Shown here piece by piece: positions 1 to 9,280 of a DNA stretch of 64,000 nt. Below the pieces are notes generated by a model. That model was not told where the DNA came from. It worked only from the letters and a program-made list of their open reading frames with translations, and searched no databases. A program made the position numbers and the translations under genes. The stretch spans positions 8,246,001 through 8,310,000 of the forward strand of contig NZ_CP114283.1 in assembly GCF_027107535.1 (NCBI RefSeq), read 5' to 3'. Numbering within the stretch: position 1 is the first letter of the stretch; every line of letters starts with the position of its first letter. This stretch comes from Streptomyces aurantiacus. GTDB taxonomy: Bacteria; Actinomycetota; Actinomycetes; Streptomycetales; Streptomycetaceae.

Positions 1-1
1 G

Positions 2-1198
2 GATGTCCTGCTCGAAAGCGCGGCCCATGGCGCGTGCGACGGACTGCAGGGCGGGGTGGTCGAGGGGTGTCAGGCACGGGCGGGTGGCGGCGCCGAAGGT
101 GATCTCGTGGCGGATCCCGGCAGGCAGCTGTTCTGCGGCCCAGGTCCGGACGGCCTTCTCGATGTGGTCGGGGTCCTGTCCGGCGACCAGTCGGAAGGAG
201 AGTTTCACCATCGCCGAGGACGGGATGATCGTCTTGCTGCCTGGGCCCTGGTAGCCGCCGCCGATGCCGTTGACCTCGGCGGTCGGGCGGGCCCAGACGC
301 GCTCGAGGGTGGTGTGTCCGGCCTCTCCGTGGGTGGCGGTGGATCTGGCGGTTCGCAGCCACTGTTCCTCGTCGAAGGGCAGCTCGGCGAAGAGTTCGCG
401 TTCCCGGTCGGTGAGTTCGGTGATGCCTTCGTAGAACCCGGGGACGGCCACGCGCGCGTGCTCGTCGTGCAGGGCTGCGACGAGGCGGGCGGCTTCGGTG
501 GCCGGGTTGGGTACGGCGCCTCCGAAGGAGCCGGAGTGGATGTCCTGGTCGGGTCCGTACAGCTGGATCTCGCACTCGGCGAGGCCGCGCATGCCGGTGC
601 ACACCGTGGGGGTGTCCTCGGACCACATGCCGGTGTCGGAGACGATCACGGCGTCGGCGGTCAGTCGGTCCCTGCGGGCTTCGACGAGGGCGCGGAAGTG
701 GGGGGAGCCGGATTCCTCCTCGCCCTCGATGAGGAGCTTGAGGTGGACGGCGGGAGTGGTGCGGCCGGTGGCGGCGAGGTGGGCGCGGACGCCGAGTGTG
801 TGGAAGAACACCTGGCCCTTGTCGTCGGCGGCTCCGCGCGCGTGGAGGCGGTTTCCGCGGACGACGGGTTCGAAGGGATCGGTGTGCCAGCCGTCCTCGC
901 GGGCGGCGGGCTGTACGTCGTGGTGGCCGTAGACGAGGACCGTGGGTGCCTGGGGGTCGTCGGAGGGCCAGTCGGCGAAGACGGCGGGTGCGCCGGGGGT
1001 GTCCCAGATCTCGCAGGTCGGGAAGCCGGTTTCCTGGAGTTTCGCGGCAAGCCAGTCAGCGCTGCGCCGTACGTCCGCGGCGTGTTCGGGCTGGGCCGAG
1101 ACGGACGGGATGCGCAGCCATTCGGCGAGGTCGTCGAGGAAGGCTGCGCGGTGGTGTCCGATGTACGTGCGGACGGCGCTGTCCGGAGTCTTGCTCAT
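2..1198 (-). CDS. M20-family metallopeptidase (dipeptidase), 3' end outside window
   Basis: Zinc-dependent cytosolic peptidase of the M20/ArgE/DapE/CNDP type, expected to cleave dipeptides or related amide bonds. The reading frame starts at ATG 1198 and runs off the left edge, so the C-terminus is missing. Visible metal-site motifs in order are YGHHDVQPA (His and the bridging region), GAADDKG (Asp) and EGEEESGSP (catalytic Glu pair); a lid-domain stretch with GVGGGY-like sequence (NGIGGGYQGPGSK) follows. About 399 residues are present against roughly 450-470 for the family, so most of the protein is here. No signal peptide is seen. It is convergent with nothing in the window and lies just after the adnB stop on the same strand, 10 bp away, so it is probably not translated from its own leader alone. 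Substrate is unknown. Confidence 0.9.
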   Translation of the reverse strand, partial: MSKTPDSAVRTYIGHHRAAFLDDLAEWLRIPSVSAQPEHAADVRRSADWLAAKLQETGFPTCEIWDTPGAPAVFADWPSDDPQAPTVLVYGHHDVQPAAREDGWHTDPFEPVVRGNRLHARGAADDKGQVFFHTLGVRAHLAATGRTTPAVHLKLLIEGEEESGSPHFRALVEARRDRLTADAVIVSDTGMWSEDTPTVCTGMRGLAECEIQLYGPDQDIHSGSFGGAVPNPATEAARLVAALHDEHARVAVPGFYEGITELTDRERELFAELPFDEEQWLRTARSTATHGEAGHTTLERVWARPTAEVNGIGGGYQGPGSKTIIPSSAMVKLSFRLVAGQDPDHIEKAVRTWAAEQLPAGIRHEITFGAATRPCLTPLDHPALQSVARAMGRAFEQDI

Positions 1199-1208
1199 GG
1201 TCACGAGC

Positions 1209-4200
1209 CTAGCCGTCCACGCGGGCGTGCTGGTCCGGCGGTTCGTCGGGGACCCCTTCGGGTGGTTCTTCCAGGAGGAGGCGTTCCAGTGCGGTCCGGT
1301 CCGGGAGGTTCTCGGGCCGGGCGATCTCGCCGCTGCGCACGTACAGGAAGGCGGCCTGTACGGATTCCAGGGGGATGTCGTGCTGTTCGGCCCAGGCGAG
1401 CCGGTAGAGGGCGAGCTGGAGGGGGTCGGCGGTGCGGGTGCGGTTGGTCTTCCAGTCGACGATCTCGTATGTCGTCGGCGCTTCGCCGTCGCCTTCTTCC
1501 TTGTACACGGCGTCGATGCGGCCCCGTACGACGCGTCCGGCGATGGCGAGCTGGAAGGGTGCTTCGACCCGGTAGGGCGTGCGGTGGGCGTAGGGGGTGC
1601 GTTCGAAGGCGGTCTTGAGGGTTTCGAGGTCGCGTTCGTCGGCGATCTCGGCGTCGCTGCCGGGCAGTTCCCCGGGTTCCAGCATCGGGAGCCGCAGTTC
1701 TTCGAAGCGGGCTTCGACCCAGGCGTGGAAGCGGGTGCCCCGGCGGGCGGCCGGCTGGGGCGGGCGGGGCATGGGGCGGGCCAGGTCCTGTGCGAAGCCG
1801 TCGGGGTCGGCGGCGAGTCGCAGCAGCTGGGAGGCGGTCAGGGAGGCCGGCAGGGGGACGTCCGTGACGCTTTCGCGGGCGCGCAGGAGTTCTCCGGTGA
1901 GGGCGTCCAGGTCGCGGTCCCAGGAGGCGATGGTGCGGGCTTCCTCCGGGGTGAGGGGGGTGGTTCCGGTGGCGGGAGGTGTCGTTTCCGGTGGGTGGGG
2001 GCGCGCGTCGGGGGACGGGGTGGGGTGCGGGACCCGGGGGCGTTGTGTGGTCCACGAGTCCCAGTCGCCGTGGGGTGTCCCGTCTGTGAGATCGGTCTCT
2101 TCGTGGGGGGCTTCTCCGTGGGCCGCCTCTTCGTAGGGCGGGTTCGTGAGATCGCCGTCCGCGTGGTGGAGCTCGTCCGCGTAGTCGTCTTCTCCGTAGG
2201 GGGGCTCGTCCTCCTCGGGCGGGGGCGGCCAGTCCGGGTCGTCGTACGAGTCCGGGGCGTCGTGGGACGTCGGGTGGGCGGTCTCGTGCGGGTGGCCGGA
2301 CTCCAGGTGCGCGAGGACGGTCTGCGCGGCTTCCCTGCGGCGGGCCATCGCGGTGTCGTCGAGCGGGAGCGGCCAGGCGTGGTCGCCGCCGGCCCGGTGC
2401 AGTGCGGGGTTCTCCTCGTTCTCCTCGGGTTCGTCCGCCCAGGCCTCGATCTCGCCGTGCCCGGTCTCGCAGTGGTCGTACAGGGACTGCAGGAAGGCGG
2501 AGGGGCCGCGGGGTTTCTTCTGGGAGGGGCCCCACCAGTGGCCGGAGCCGAGCAGCAGGGAGCGGGGGCGGGTGAAGGTGACGTAGCCGAGGCGGAGTTC
2601 CTCGGTGTGCTGGTGTTCCTTCATGGCCTCGTGGAAGGCCTTCATGCCGCGGGAGTCCCAGGCGTCGATGTCGGGGAGGGTTTCGGCGTCGCCCCGCAGT
2701 TCGTGGGGGAGGACCTTGCCCTGGGCGGTCCATTTCTCGCGGCCCTGGCTGCTGGGGAATGTGCCGGTGACGAGGCCGGGCACCGCGACGACGTCCCATT
2801 CCAGGCCCTTGGACTTGTGCGCGGTGAGTACCTTGACGGTGTTCTCGCCGCCCGGGAGGGCGTTGTCGAGGCCCTTCTCGTACTGGGCCGCGGTGCGCAG
2901 GAAGCCGAGGAAGGCGAGGAGGCTGGCTTCACCGTCGTTGGCGGCGAAGGCGGCGGCGACGTCCAGGAAGTTGGACAGGGTCTCGCGGCGGCGGGCGGCC
3001 AGGGCGTGCGGGGAGGCGGAGAGTTCCACCTCCAGGCCGGTGGTGGCGAGGACCCGGTGCAGGACGTCCATGAGCGGGTCGGCGAGCGAGCGGCGCAGGT
3101 CGCGCAGTTCGGCGGCGAGCCGGGCGAACCGTACGCGCGCGTCGGACGAGAACGGCAGTCCGTCGTCGTCACCGTCGCCGCCGAGTGGTGTCTCCAGGAA
3201 CGTGTCGAGGGCGTCCGCGAGGGAGATCACTTCGGCCGGGTCGACTCCTTCGACGGCTGCGGCGAGCCGCCGGTCGGGGTCGTCGTCGGCCCCCACGCGC
3301 GCGTGGGACACGAGCATGCGGGCCCGGCGGCCCAGGAGGGCGAGGTCGCGGGCGCCGATGCGCCAGCGCGGGCCGGTGAGGAGGCGGACCAGTGAGGCGT
3401 TGGCGCCGGGGTCCTGGAGGACCTCGCAGACGGCGACCAGGTCGGCGACCTCGGGCAGGTGCAGCAGGCCGGAGAGGCCCACGACCTCGACGGGGACGTC
3501 CCGGGCGACGAGTGCGCCCTGGATCTCGGCGAAGTCGGTGGCGGTGCGGCACAGGACGGCGATCTCACCGGGTGCCTTTCCGGTGCGTACGAGGTGGGCG
3601 ATGGAGTCGGCGAGCCAGTCCATCTCCTCGGCGTGGGTGGGCAGCAGGGCGCAGCGCACCGTTCCGTCGTGTTCGGCGCCGGGGGCCGGGCGGAGGGCCT
3701 CCACGCCCGCGTGCATGGCGCGCAGGGGCTCGGCGAGGCCGTTGGCGAGGTCGAGGAGGCGGCCGCCGCTGCGGCGGTTCTCGCTGAGTGCCTGGCGGGT
3801 CGCGGGGCGGCCGTCGGCGTGTGCGAAGTGTTCGGGGAAGTCGTCGAGGTTGGCCACGGAGGCGCCGCGCCAGCCGTAGATGGCCTGGCAGGGGTCTCCG
3901 ACGGCGGTCACGGGGTGGCCGGTGCCGCCGCCGAACAGGCCTGCCAGGAGGATGCGTTGGGCGACGGACGTGTCCTGGTACTCGTCGAGGAGGACCACTC
4001 TGAACTCGTCGCGCAGGATGCCGCCCACTTCGGGGCGTGTGCTCGCGAGGGTCGCGGAGAGGGCGATCTGGTCGCCGAAGTCGAGGAGGTCCCGGTCGCG
4101 TTTGGCGGTTCTGTAGCGGCTCACCAGTTCGGCCAGTTCACGCCGGGTGGCGGCCGTCTCGGGGACCTTGCGCAGGTCGGCGTTGGTGAGTCTGGCGGTT

Positions 4201-4820
4201 TCCAGGTCGCTGAGCAGCCGGGCGTCGTACGCGCGCAGGTCCTCCGGGCGTACGAGGTGTTCGGCGAGCTCGGAGTCGAGGTTGAGGAGGTCGCTGACCA
4301 GGTCGGGGAAGGAGCGGGTGAGGGCGGGGTAGGGGCCCGGTGCCTCGCGCAGGACGCGTGCGGCCAGCTGGTAGCGCGTGGCGTCGGCGAGGAGGCGCGC
4401 GGTGGGTTCGAGCCCGATGCGCAGCCCGTGGTCGGTCAGGAGGCGTCCGGCGAAGGCGTGGTAGGTGGAGATCACGGGCTCGCCCGGCGGGTTGTCCGGA
4501 TCGATCACGTCCGGGTCGGTGACTCCGGCCTTGATCAGTGCCTTTCGTACGCGCTCGGCGAGTTCGCCTGCCGCCTTGTTGGTGAAGGTCAGGCCGAGGA
4601 CCTGTTCGGGGGCGACCTGGCCGGTGCCGACCAGCCAGACCACGCGCGCGGCCATGACCGTGGTCTTGCCGGAGCCGGCTCCGGCCACGATCACCTGCGG
4701 CGCGGGCGGCGCGATGATGCAGGCCGTCTGCTCCGGGGTGAACGGGATACCGAGGAGCTCCTTGAGCTGCTCGGGATCGGTGATACGGGCTGGCACGTCA
4801 GAGAGGCTAGCCGTGCCCAC
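1209..4820 (-). CDS. adnB: AdnB-like helicase-nuclease subunit
   Basis: UvrD/PcrA-type SF1 helicase fused to a C-terminal RecB-type nuclease, the lead motor of the actinobacterial AdnAB end-resection complex that processes double-strand breaks. Walker A (GAGSGKTT) is at residues 47-54, Walker B is in VVLLDEYQDTS, motif IV region ALSENRRSGG and motif V/VI region TAHKSKGLEWD follow. The nuclease signature GRIDAVYKEE...EIVDWKTN is close to the C-terminus. No Fe-S cysteine cluster is visible here, unlike the upstream subunit. At 1203 residues it is about 100 longer than mycobacterial AdnB (about 1100 aa as I recall); a Pro/Asp/Glu-rich, low-complexity linker around residues 850-960 explains the excess. 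It lies 109 bp downstream of adnA, in the order adnA-adnB found in mycobacteria. Assignment rests on gene pairing and domain order. Confidence 0.93.
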   Translation of the reverse strand: MGTASLSDVPARITDPEQLKELLGIPFTPEQTACIIAPPAPQVIVAGAGSGKTTVMAARVVWLVGTGQVAPEQVLGLTFTNKAAGELAERVRKALIKAGVTDPDVIDPDNPPGEPVISTYHAFAGRLLTDHGLRIGLEPTARLLADATRYQLAARVLREAPGPYPALTRSFPDLVSDLLNLDSELAEHLVRPEDLRAYDARLLSDLETARLTNADLRKVPETAATRRELAELVSRYRTAKRDRDLLDFGDQIALSATLASTRPEVGGILRDEFRVVLLDEYQDTSVAQRILLAGLFGGGTGHPVTAVGDPCQAIYGWRGASVANLDDFPEHFAHADGRPATRQALSENRRSGGRLLDLANGLAEPLRAMHAGVEALRPAPGAEHDGTVRCALLPTHAEEMDWLADSIAHLVRTGKAPGEIAVLCRTATDFAEIQGALVARDVPVEVVGLSGLLHLPEVADLVAVCEVLQDPGANASLVRLLTGPRWRIGARDLALLGRRARMLVSHARVGADDDPDRRLAAAVEGVDPAEVISLADALDTFLETPLGGDGDDDGLPFSSDARVRFARLAAELRDLRRSLADPLMDVLHRVLATTGLEVELSASPHALAARRRETLSNFLDVAAAFAANDGEASLLAFLGFLRTAAQYEKGLDNALPGGENTVKVLTAHKSKGLEWDVVAVPGLVTGTFPSSQGREKWTAQGKVLPHELRGDAETLPDIDAWDSRGMKAFHEAMKEHQHTEELRLGYVTFTRPRSLLLGSGHWWGPSQKKPRGPSAFLQSLYDHCETGHGEIEAWADEPEENEENPALHRAGGDHAWPLPLDDTAMARRREAAQTVLAHLESGHPHETAHPTSHDAPDSYDDPDWPPPPEEDEPPYGEDDYADELHHADGDLTNPPYEEAAHGEAPHEETDLTDGTPHGDWDSWTTQRPRVPHPTPSPDARPHPPETTPPATGTTPLTPEEARTIASWDRDLDALTGELLRARESVTDVPLPASLTASQLLRLAADPDGFAQDLARPMPRPPQPAARRGTRFHAWVEARFEELRLPMLEPGELPGSDAEIADERDLETLKTAFERTPYAHRTPYRVEAPFQLAIAGRVVRGRIDAVYKEEGDGEAPTTYEIVDWKTNRTRTADPLQLALYRLAWAEQHDIPLESVQAAFLYVRSGEIARPENLPDRTALERLLLEEPPEGVPDEPPDQHARVDG

Positions 4821-4929
4821 TGACAGTCGGTGCCGATTCGGTGGCCGGGTCGGAGGATGCGCTGGTCAGCACGCGTGGTGCCGTGCGTCACTCCTGGCGC
4901 CGCTCGACGACGTGGTGCCCGGTCTCGGG

Positions 4930-7900
4930 TCACTCGACGATGTGCCGCCCCTCGGGCCGCGCGCTGCACGAGGCCCGGAACGCGCAGTGCGTGCAGTGTT
5001 GGCCGGTCGTCGGCGTGAACCGTTCGTCGAGGACCTTGCCCGCGGCGGTGGCGAGCAGGTCGCCGACCCACTCCCCCTCCAGGGGCTCCTGGGCCTGCAC
5101 CTTGGGCAGGGTCTCGCCGCCGTCCTTCTTGGGGGCGCCCTGGCGGAGCTGGACGAGTTCGGCGCCGCCCGACTCTGGGCGTGTGCCGTCGAAGGCGTCG
5201 TCGACGGCGCCTTCGCGGACGGCGAGCTGGTAGACGGCGAGCTGAGGGTGGTGGGTCACGTCGGCGGCGCTCGGTGCCTGTTTGCCCGTCTTGAAGTCGA
5301 CCACGTAGGCGCGGCCGTCGGCGTCCCTCTCGACGCGGTCCATGGAGCCGCGGATGCGCACTTCGTAGGAGCCCGCTTCGAGGGTGACGTCGAAGTCGTG
5401 CTCGCTGGCGACCGGGGTCCGTTCGGCGCGGTCCATGACGTGCCATTTCAGGAAGCGTTCGAGCGCCACGCGCGCGTGTTCCTTCTCCTGCGCCGACTTC
5501 CAGGGCGCGTCGAAGGCGAGCGCCTCCCATACGGAGTCGAGGCGCTCCATGAGGACGGCGAGGTCGGCGGGCGTGCGACCGGAGGCGACCTCGTCGGCCA
5601 GGACGTGCACCACGTTGCCGAAGCCCTGGGCGACGGTCGCGGGGGCGTCGGCCTTGACCTCGCGGCCGAGGAACCACTGCAGGGCGCAGGTGTTGGCGAG
5701 CTGGTCGAGGGCGCTTCCGGAGAGCACGACGGGGTGGTCCCGGTCGCGCAGCGGCACCTTGCTCTCGGTCGGTTCGTACATGCCCCACCAGCGGTAGGGG
5801 TGGGCGGACGGAACCAGGGGGCGGCCGTCCTCGTCGCCGAGTGCGGCGAGTCGGCCCAGTCGGCGGGCCGCTGCCGCCCTGAGGGTGTCCGAGACGCGGG
5901 GGTCGACCGTCGTGGCGCGCAGTTCGGCGACGAGTGCGGCGACGGACAGGGGGCGGCGGGGGCGGCCTGTTATGTCCTTGGGTTCCGTGCCGAGTTCGGT
6001 GAGGAAGCGGGAGGGCTGGTCGCCGTCGTCGGCCGGGGCCTTCACGGCGGTGACGACGAGGCGCTCACGCGCGCGTGTGGCGGCCACGTAGAACAGTCGG
6101 CGTTCTTCGGAGAGGAGCGCTCCGGGGGTGAGGGGCTCCGCGAGGCCGTCGCGTCCGATGCGGTCGGCCTCCAGGAGGGAGCCGCGGCGGCGCAGGTCGG
6201 GCCACAGGCCCTCCTGGACGCCCGCGACGACGACGAGGCGCCATTCCATGCCCTTGGAGCGGTGCGCGGTCATCAGGCGTACGGCGTCGGGGCGCACGGC
6301 CCTTCGGGTGAGTGTGTCGGCGGCGATGTCCTGTGCCTCGACCTCCTCCAGGAAGTTGAGGGCGCCGCGGCCGCCGGTGCGTTCCTCGGCGCGGGCGGCG
6401 GTCGCGAACAGTGCGCACACGGCGTCGAGATCGCGGTCCGCGTTGCGCCCGGCCGCGCCGCCGCGTCGGGCGGCCCGCTCCAGGCGCTGCGGCCAGGGTG
6501 TGCCGTCCCACAGCTCCCAGAGCGCCTCCTCGGCCGTGCCGCCTCCTGCCAGGCGCTCTCGTGCCTTGCGCAGCAGGGCGCCCAGGCGCTGGGCTCCGCG
6601 CGCGTAGGAGGGGTCGTGGGCGATCAGCCGCTCCGGCTCGGCCAGTGCCCGTGCCAGCAACTCGTCGGAGGGTGGTGGCACATGGTTGCCCGCGGCGCGC
6701 TCCTCCTCGCGCAGGGCGCGGCCCAGGCGGCGCAGGTCGGCGGCGTCCATGCCGGCCAGCGGGGACGCGAGAAGGGTGAGGGCGGTCTCGGTGTCGAGCC
6801 ACGGCTTCGGCGGGCCGGGCTGCTGTTCCGGGGCAGGTTCCTGGGAGGGGCGGGGGCCGGCCGGTCCGGTGGCTTCGGGTTCAGGTCCGGGTCCGGGTCC
6901 GGGTACGACCGGCGCTGTGTCTTCCTCTGAGGGCTCGGCCGGTTCCGGGCGCTCGGCGGCCGGTTCCTCGCCGGCGGCCTCTTCGGGCTCTTCCTCGTCG
7001 GCCGGCGGCGCGTGCTGTGCCGTCTCCTCCAGTTCCGCCGCGGCCACCGCCTTGAGTGCTGTCAGCAGGGGCGTCACCGCCGGTTCGTGGCGCAGGGGCA
7101 GGTCGTCGCCGTCGATGTCGAGGGGGACGCCGGACGCGGTGAGGGTGCGGCGGATCGTCGGGATGGTGCGGGAGCCGGCGCGCACGAGGACGGCCATCTC
7201 GTTCCACGGAACGCCGTCCTCCAGATGGGCGCGGCGCAGGATGTCCGCGATGTTGTCCAGCTCCGTACCGGGGGTCGGGTACGTGTGGACCTCCACGCGG
7301 CCGCCGTCCCGTACGGGGGTGAGTTCCCTGTGGGCGCGTACCTTGTCCGCCGGGAGCCGGGTCAGGGGCATCCGCTGGGTGAGCCGCCTGGTGGCCGCCA
7401 GCAGGTCCGCGCCCGACCTGCGTGACGTCCTCAGGACCTCGACCGGTGCCGGTCGGCCGTCCGCGCGCGGGAAGGTGTCCGGGAAGTCGAGGATGCCGTT
7501 CACGTCGGCGCCGCGGAACGCGTAGATCGACTGGTCGGGGTCGCCGAAGGCCACCAGGGTGCGGCCGCCTCCCGCGAGCGCGTCCAGGAGCCGCAGCTGT
7601 GCCGGGTCGGTGTCCTGGTACTCGTCGACGAGGACCGCGTCGTACCGCTCGGCGAGCCGTTCGGCCACGCCCGGGCGACGGGCGAGGATCACCGCCCGGT
7701 GCACCAGTTCCGCGTAGTCGAGCACTCCCTGCATGTCGAGCACGTCGAGGTACTCGGCGAGGAAGGCGGAGGCCGCGAGCCAGTCGGGGCGGCCGATGCG
7801 CCGGGCGAAGGTCTGGAGGGCGTCGGGGCCGAGGCCCAGTTCCCGGCTGCGGGCGAGGACGGCGCGGACCTCGTCGGCGAAGCCGCGTGTCGTCAGGCAG

Positions 7901-8424
7901 GCGCGCAGTTCGTCCGGCCAGCGCACGTGGGCGAGGCCGAGCCGCTCCAGGCCGGGCTGGCCCGCGAGCAGTTCCCGTACCGCCACGTCCTGTTCGGGGC
8001 CGGAGAGCAGCCGCATCGGTTCCACGAACAGGTCAGTGTCCTGGTGGGCCCGGACGAGGGCGTAGCAGAAGGAGTGGAAGGTGGTCGCCTGGGGCGCTCG
8101 GGCGGCTCCTATGCGCAGTGCCATGCGGTCGCGCAGTTCCACGGCGGCCTTGCGGCTGAACGTCAGTACCAGGATCCGCTCGGGGTCCGTGCCCTGCGCG
8201 ATGCGGGCCGCCACGGACTCGACGAGCGTGGTCGTCTTGCCGGTCCCCGGACCTGCGAGGACGAGCAGTGGGCCGCTCTGATGGTCAACCACCGCGCGCT
8301 GTGCTGCGTCCAGCAGAGGGGGGGCCACCCGGGCCGGCGGGGTACGCACCAGTCGGTAAGCGCCACGGGCCCCCTGTCGACCCTGGGGGTGCGACAGGCG
8401 CCTGGTGGAGGAAGAGGAGCTCAC
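4930..8424 (-). CDS. adnA: AdnA-like helicase-nuclease subunit
   Basis: Partner subunit of AdnAB: SF1 helicase module followed by a RecB-family nuclease. Walker A (AGPGTGKTT) is at about residues 57-65, Walker B in VLVDEYQDTDP, and a TAHRSKGMEW motif marks the second RecA fold. The nuclease core reads GSMDRVERDADGRAYVVDFKTGK in pieces (Asp, Asp, Lys ligands). One upstream Cys (NTCALQWF) plus C-x2-C-x5-C near the end (GQHCTHCAFRASC) match the AddB/AdnA-type Fe-S staple. An acidic, Pro-rich insert of about 75 residues sits near residues 465-541. Start is GTG 8424; no ATG precedes the conserved region. 1164 aa against about 1050 for M. tuberculosis Rv3202c. Its own promoter should lie in the 305-bp gap upstream. 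Cotranscribed with adnB by arrangement. Confidence 0.93.
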   Translation of the reverse strand: MSSSSSTRRLSHPQGRQGARGAYRLVRTPPARVAPPLLDAAQRAVVDHQSGPLLVLAGPGTGKTTTLVESVAARIAQGTDPERILVLTFSRKAAVELRDRMALRIGAARAPQATTFHSFCYALVRAHQDTDLFVEPMRLLSGPEQDVAVRELLAGQPGLERLGLAHVRWPDELRACLTTRGFADEVRAVLARSRELGLGPDALQTFARRIGRPDWLAASAFLAEYLDVLDMQGVLDYAELVHRAVILARRPGVAERLAERYDAVLVDEYQDTDPAQLRLLDALAGGGRTLVAFGDPDQSIYAFRGADVNGILDFPDTFPRADGRPAPVEVLRTSRRSGADLLAATRRLTQRMPLTRLPADKVRAHRELTPVRDGGRVEVHTYPTPGTELDNIADILRRAHLEDGVPWNEMAVLVRAGSRTIPTIRRTLTASGVPLDIDGDDLPLRHEPAVTPLLTALKAVAAAELEETAQHAPPADEEEPEEAAGEEPAAERPEPAEPSEEDTAPVVPGPGPGPEPEATGPAGPRPSQEPAPEQQPGPPKPWLDTETALTLLASPLAGMDAADLRRLGRALREEERAAGNHVPPPSDELLARALAEPERLIAHDPSYARGAQRLGALLRKARERLAGGGTAEEALWELWDGTPWPQRLERAARRGGAAGRNADRDLDAVCALFATAARAEERTGGRGALNFLEEVEAQDIAADTLTRRAVRPDAVRLMTAHRSKGMEWRLVVVAGVQEGLWPDLRRRGSLLEADRIGRDGLAEPLTPGALLSEERRLFYVAATRARERLVVTAVKAPADDGDQPSRFLTELGTEPKDITGRPRRPLSVAALVAELRATTVDPRVSDTLRAAAARRLGRLAALGDEDGRPLVPSAHPYRWWGMYEPTESKVPLRDRDHPVVLSGSALDQLANTCALQWFLGREVKADAPATVAQGFGNVVHVLADEVASGRTPADLAVLMERLDSVWEALAFDAPWKSAQEKEHARVALERFLKWHVMDRAERTPVASEHDFDVTLEAGSYEVRIRGSMDRVERDADGRAYVVDFKTGKQAPSAADVTHHPQLAVYQLAVREGAVDDAFDGTRPESGGAELVQLRQGAPKKDGGETLPKVQAQEPLEGEWVGDLLATAAGKVLDERFTPTTGQHCTHCAFRASCSARPEGRHIVE

Positions 8425-8729
8425 GTGGTTCGCCGGTCCTGGTGGGTGTTCTTGGGGCTGTCACTGGTGGCGCGGAACGCCGTCGTTGAGGGATCGTGCG
8501 CGGGCGACGGGTGGGGAAGCTATGGCACGGGGAGGGTGGTGGCCGCGGGATGAACGGGCTGCGTGCCGTCGACGCTACGCCGGTGGATGACGTGGAAGCA
8601 GCGCTTCCTCGTGTTCCCTCCCGGCACCGGCGTCTCCCGCTTCACGAACGTACGGCACGTCACGGGTGTGCCCGCGTTCCCCCGTACGGGCCATCTGTCC
8701 CCTTTTCGGTGGTCCCATGCCGGATCCTG
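8425..8729. other. Intergenic region upstream of adnA
   Basis: About 305 bp between the adnA start and the stop of the ATL gene, both on the minus strand. Reading frames crossing it have no ribosome-binding site and no recognisable protein. It presumably holds the adnA promoter, but I see no convincing -35/-10 pair and no terminator-grade hairpin. Confidence 0.5.
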
Positions 8730-9095
8730 TCAGGTGTGACCCTCCGCGCGATCTCCGCCCTCCCACCGGGCCTGTTTCATGTCGAGGCGCGGGAGATGAC
8801 CTTCGGAGGCTCTGCTCGCCTCCTTCAGGGGCGTGCCTTCTGTCCGGTACTGCTCCAGCGCCTGCAGTTCGTGGCCGGGGAGCAGCACCCCGTCCGCGCG
8901 GACGACCCGCCACCACGGGACGGCTCCTCCGTAGAGGGCCATCACCCTGCCGACCTGGCGCGGGCCGCCCTCCTCCAGCCATTCCGCGACGTCTCCGTAC
9001 GTCATGACGCGCCCGGGCGGAATTTCCTCGGCCACGTCGAGGACTCGTTCCGCGTACTCCGGCAAGGCGTCCGCCGGGAGGCTCTGCTCGCTCAT
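8730..9095 (-). CDS. Alkyltransferase-like (ATL/MGMT-fold) protein
   Basis: Small protein of 121 residues with the DNA-binding fold of O6-alkylguanine-DNA alkyltransferase, including the helix-turn-helix stretch PPGRVMTYGDVAEWL and GGPRQVGRVM. At the position of the catalytic PCHR motif it reads PWWRVVRADG, so the alkyl-accepting Cys is replaced by Trp; this is the hallmark of ATL proteins, which bind alkyl-guanine and hand the lesion to nucleotide excision repair rather than repair it. Start chosen at ATG 9095 (MSEQSLPADA); an in-frame upstream GTG-like extension has no matching conservation. It lies upstream of adnA on the same strand, and the M. tuberculosis counterpart Rv3204 also neighbours adnAB, which supports a DNA-repair neighbourhood. 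Cytosolic. Confidence 0.88.
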   Translation of the reverse strand: MSEQSLPADALPEYAERVLDVAEEIPPGRVMTYGDVAEWLEEGGPRQVGRVMALYGGAVPWWRVVRADGVLLPGHELQALEQYRTEGTPLKEASRASEGHLPRLDMKQARWEGGDRAEGHT

Positions 9096-9280
9096 CCGGC
9101 CCATCCTGCCCCACGCCGCCGACAACGTGACGCGGCGGCGACTGTGCGTATTCCTCGCACCGGATCAGCGCTTCGGGCAGACTGTGCGACCCCGCATTGC
9201 ACCCTGATGCCCCCCTGTCCCAGCGGGGCATGCCACCATCGTGCGGGCGGTTACTGGTGATACGAGACCAAGAAGAGACG

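Noticed and set aside
942..3395. Long 817-residue plus-strand open frame across adnB
   Set aside because: It is the antisense shadow of adnB: Gly/Val/Arg-rich with no motif, while the minus strand has clear helicase and nuclease motifs.
449..6077. CACGCGCGCGTG palindrome at 449, 3294, 5467 and 6066 as a possible Chi-like motif
   Set aside because: Three copies encode His-Ala-Arg-Val in preferred codons and the fourth Thr-Arg-Ala-Arg; the enrichment is explained by codon use in three proteins and does not continue beyond 6.1 kb.
9197..9280. Upstream extension of the flippase protein to 9197
   Set aside because: Residues are unconserved and overlap the divergent promoter; ATG 9281 is a better start.
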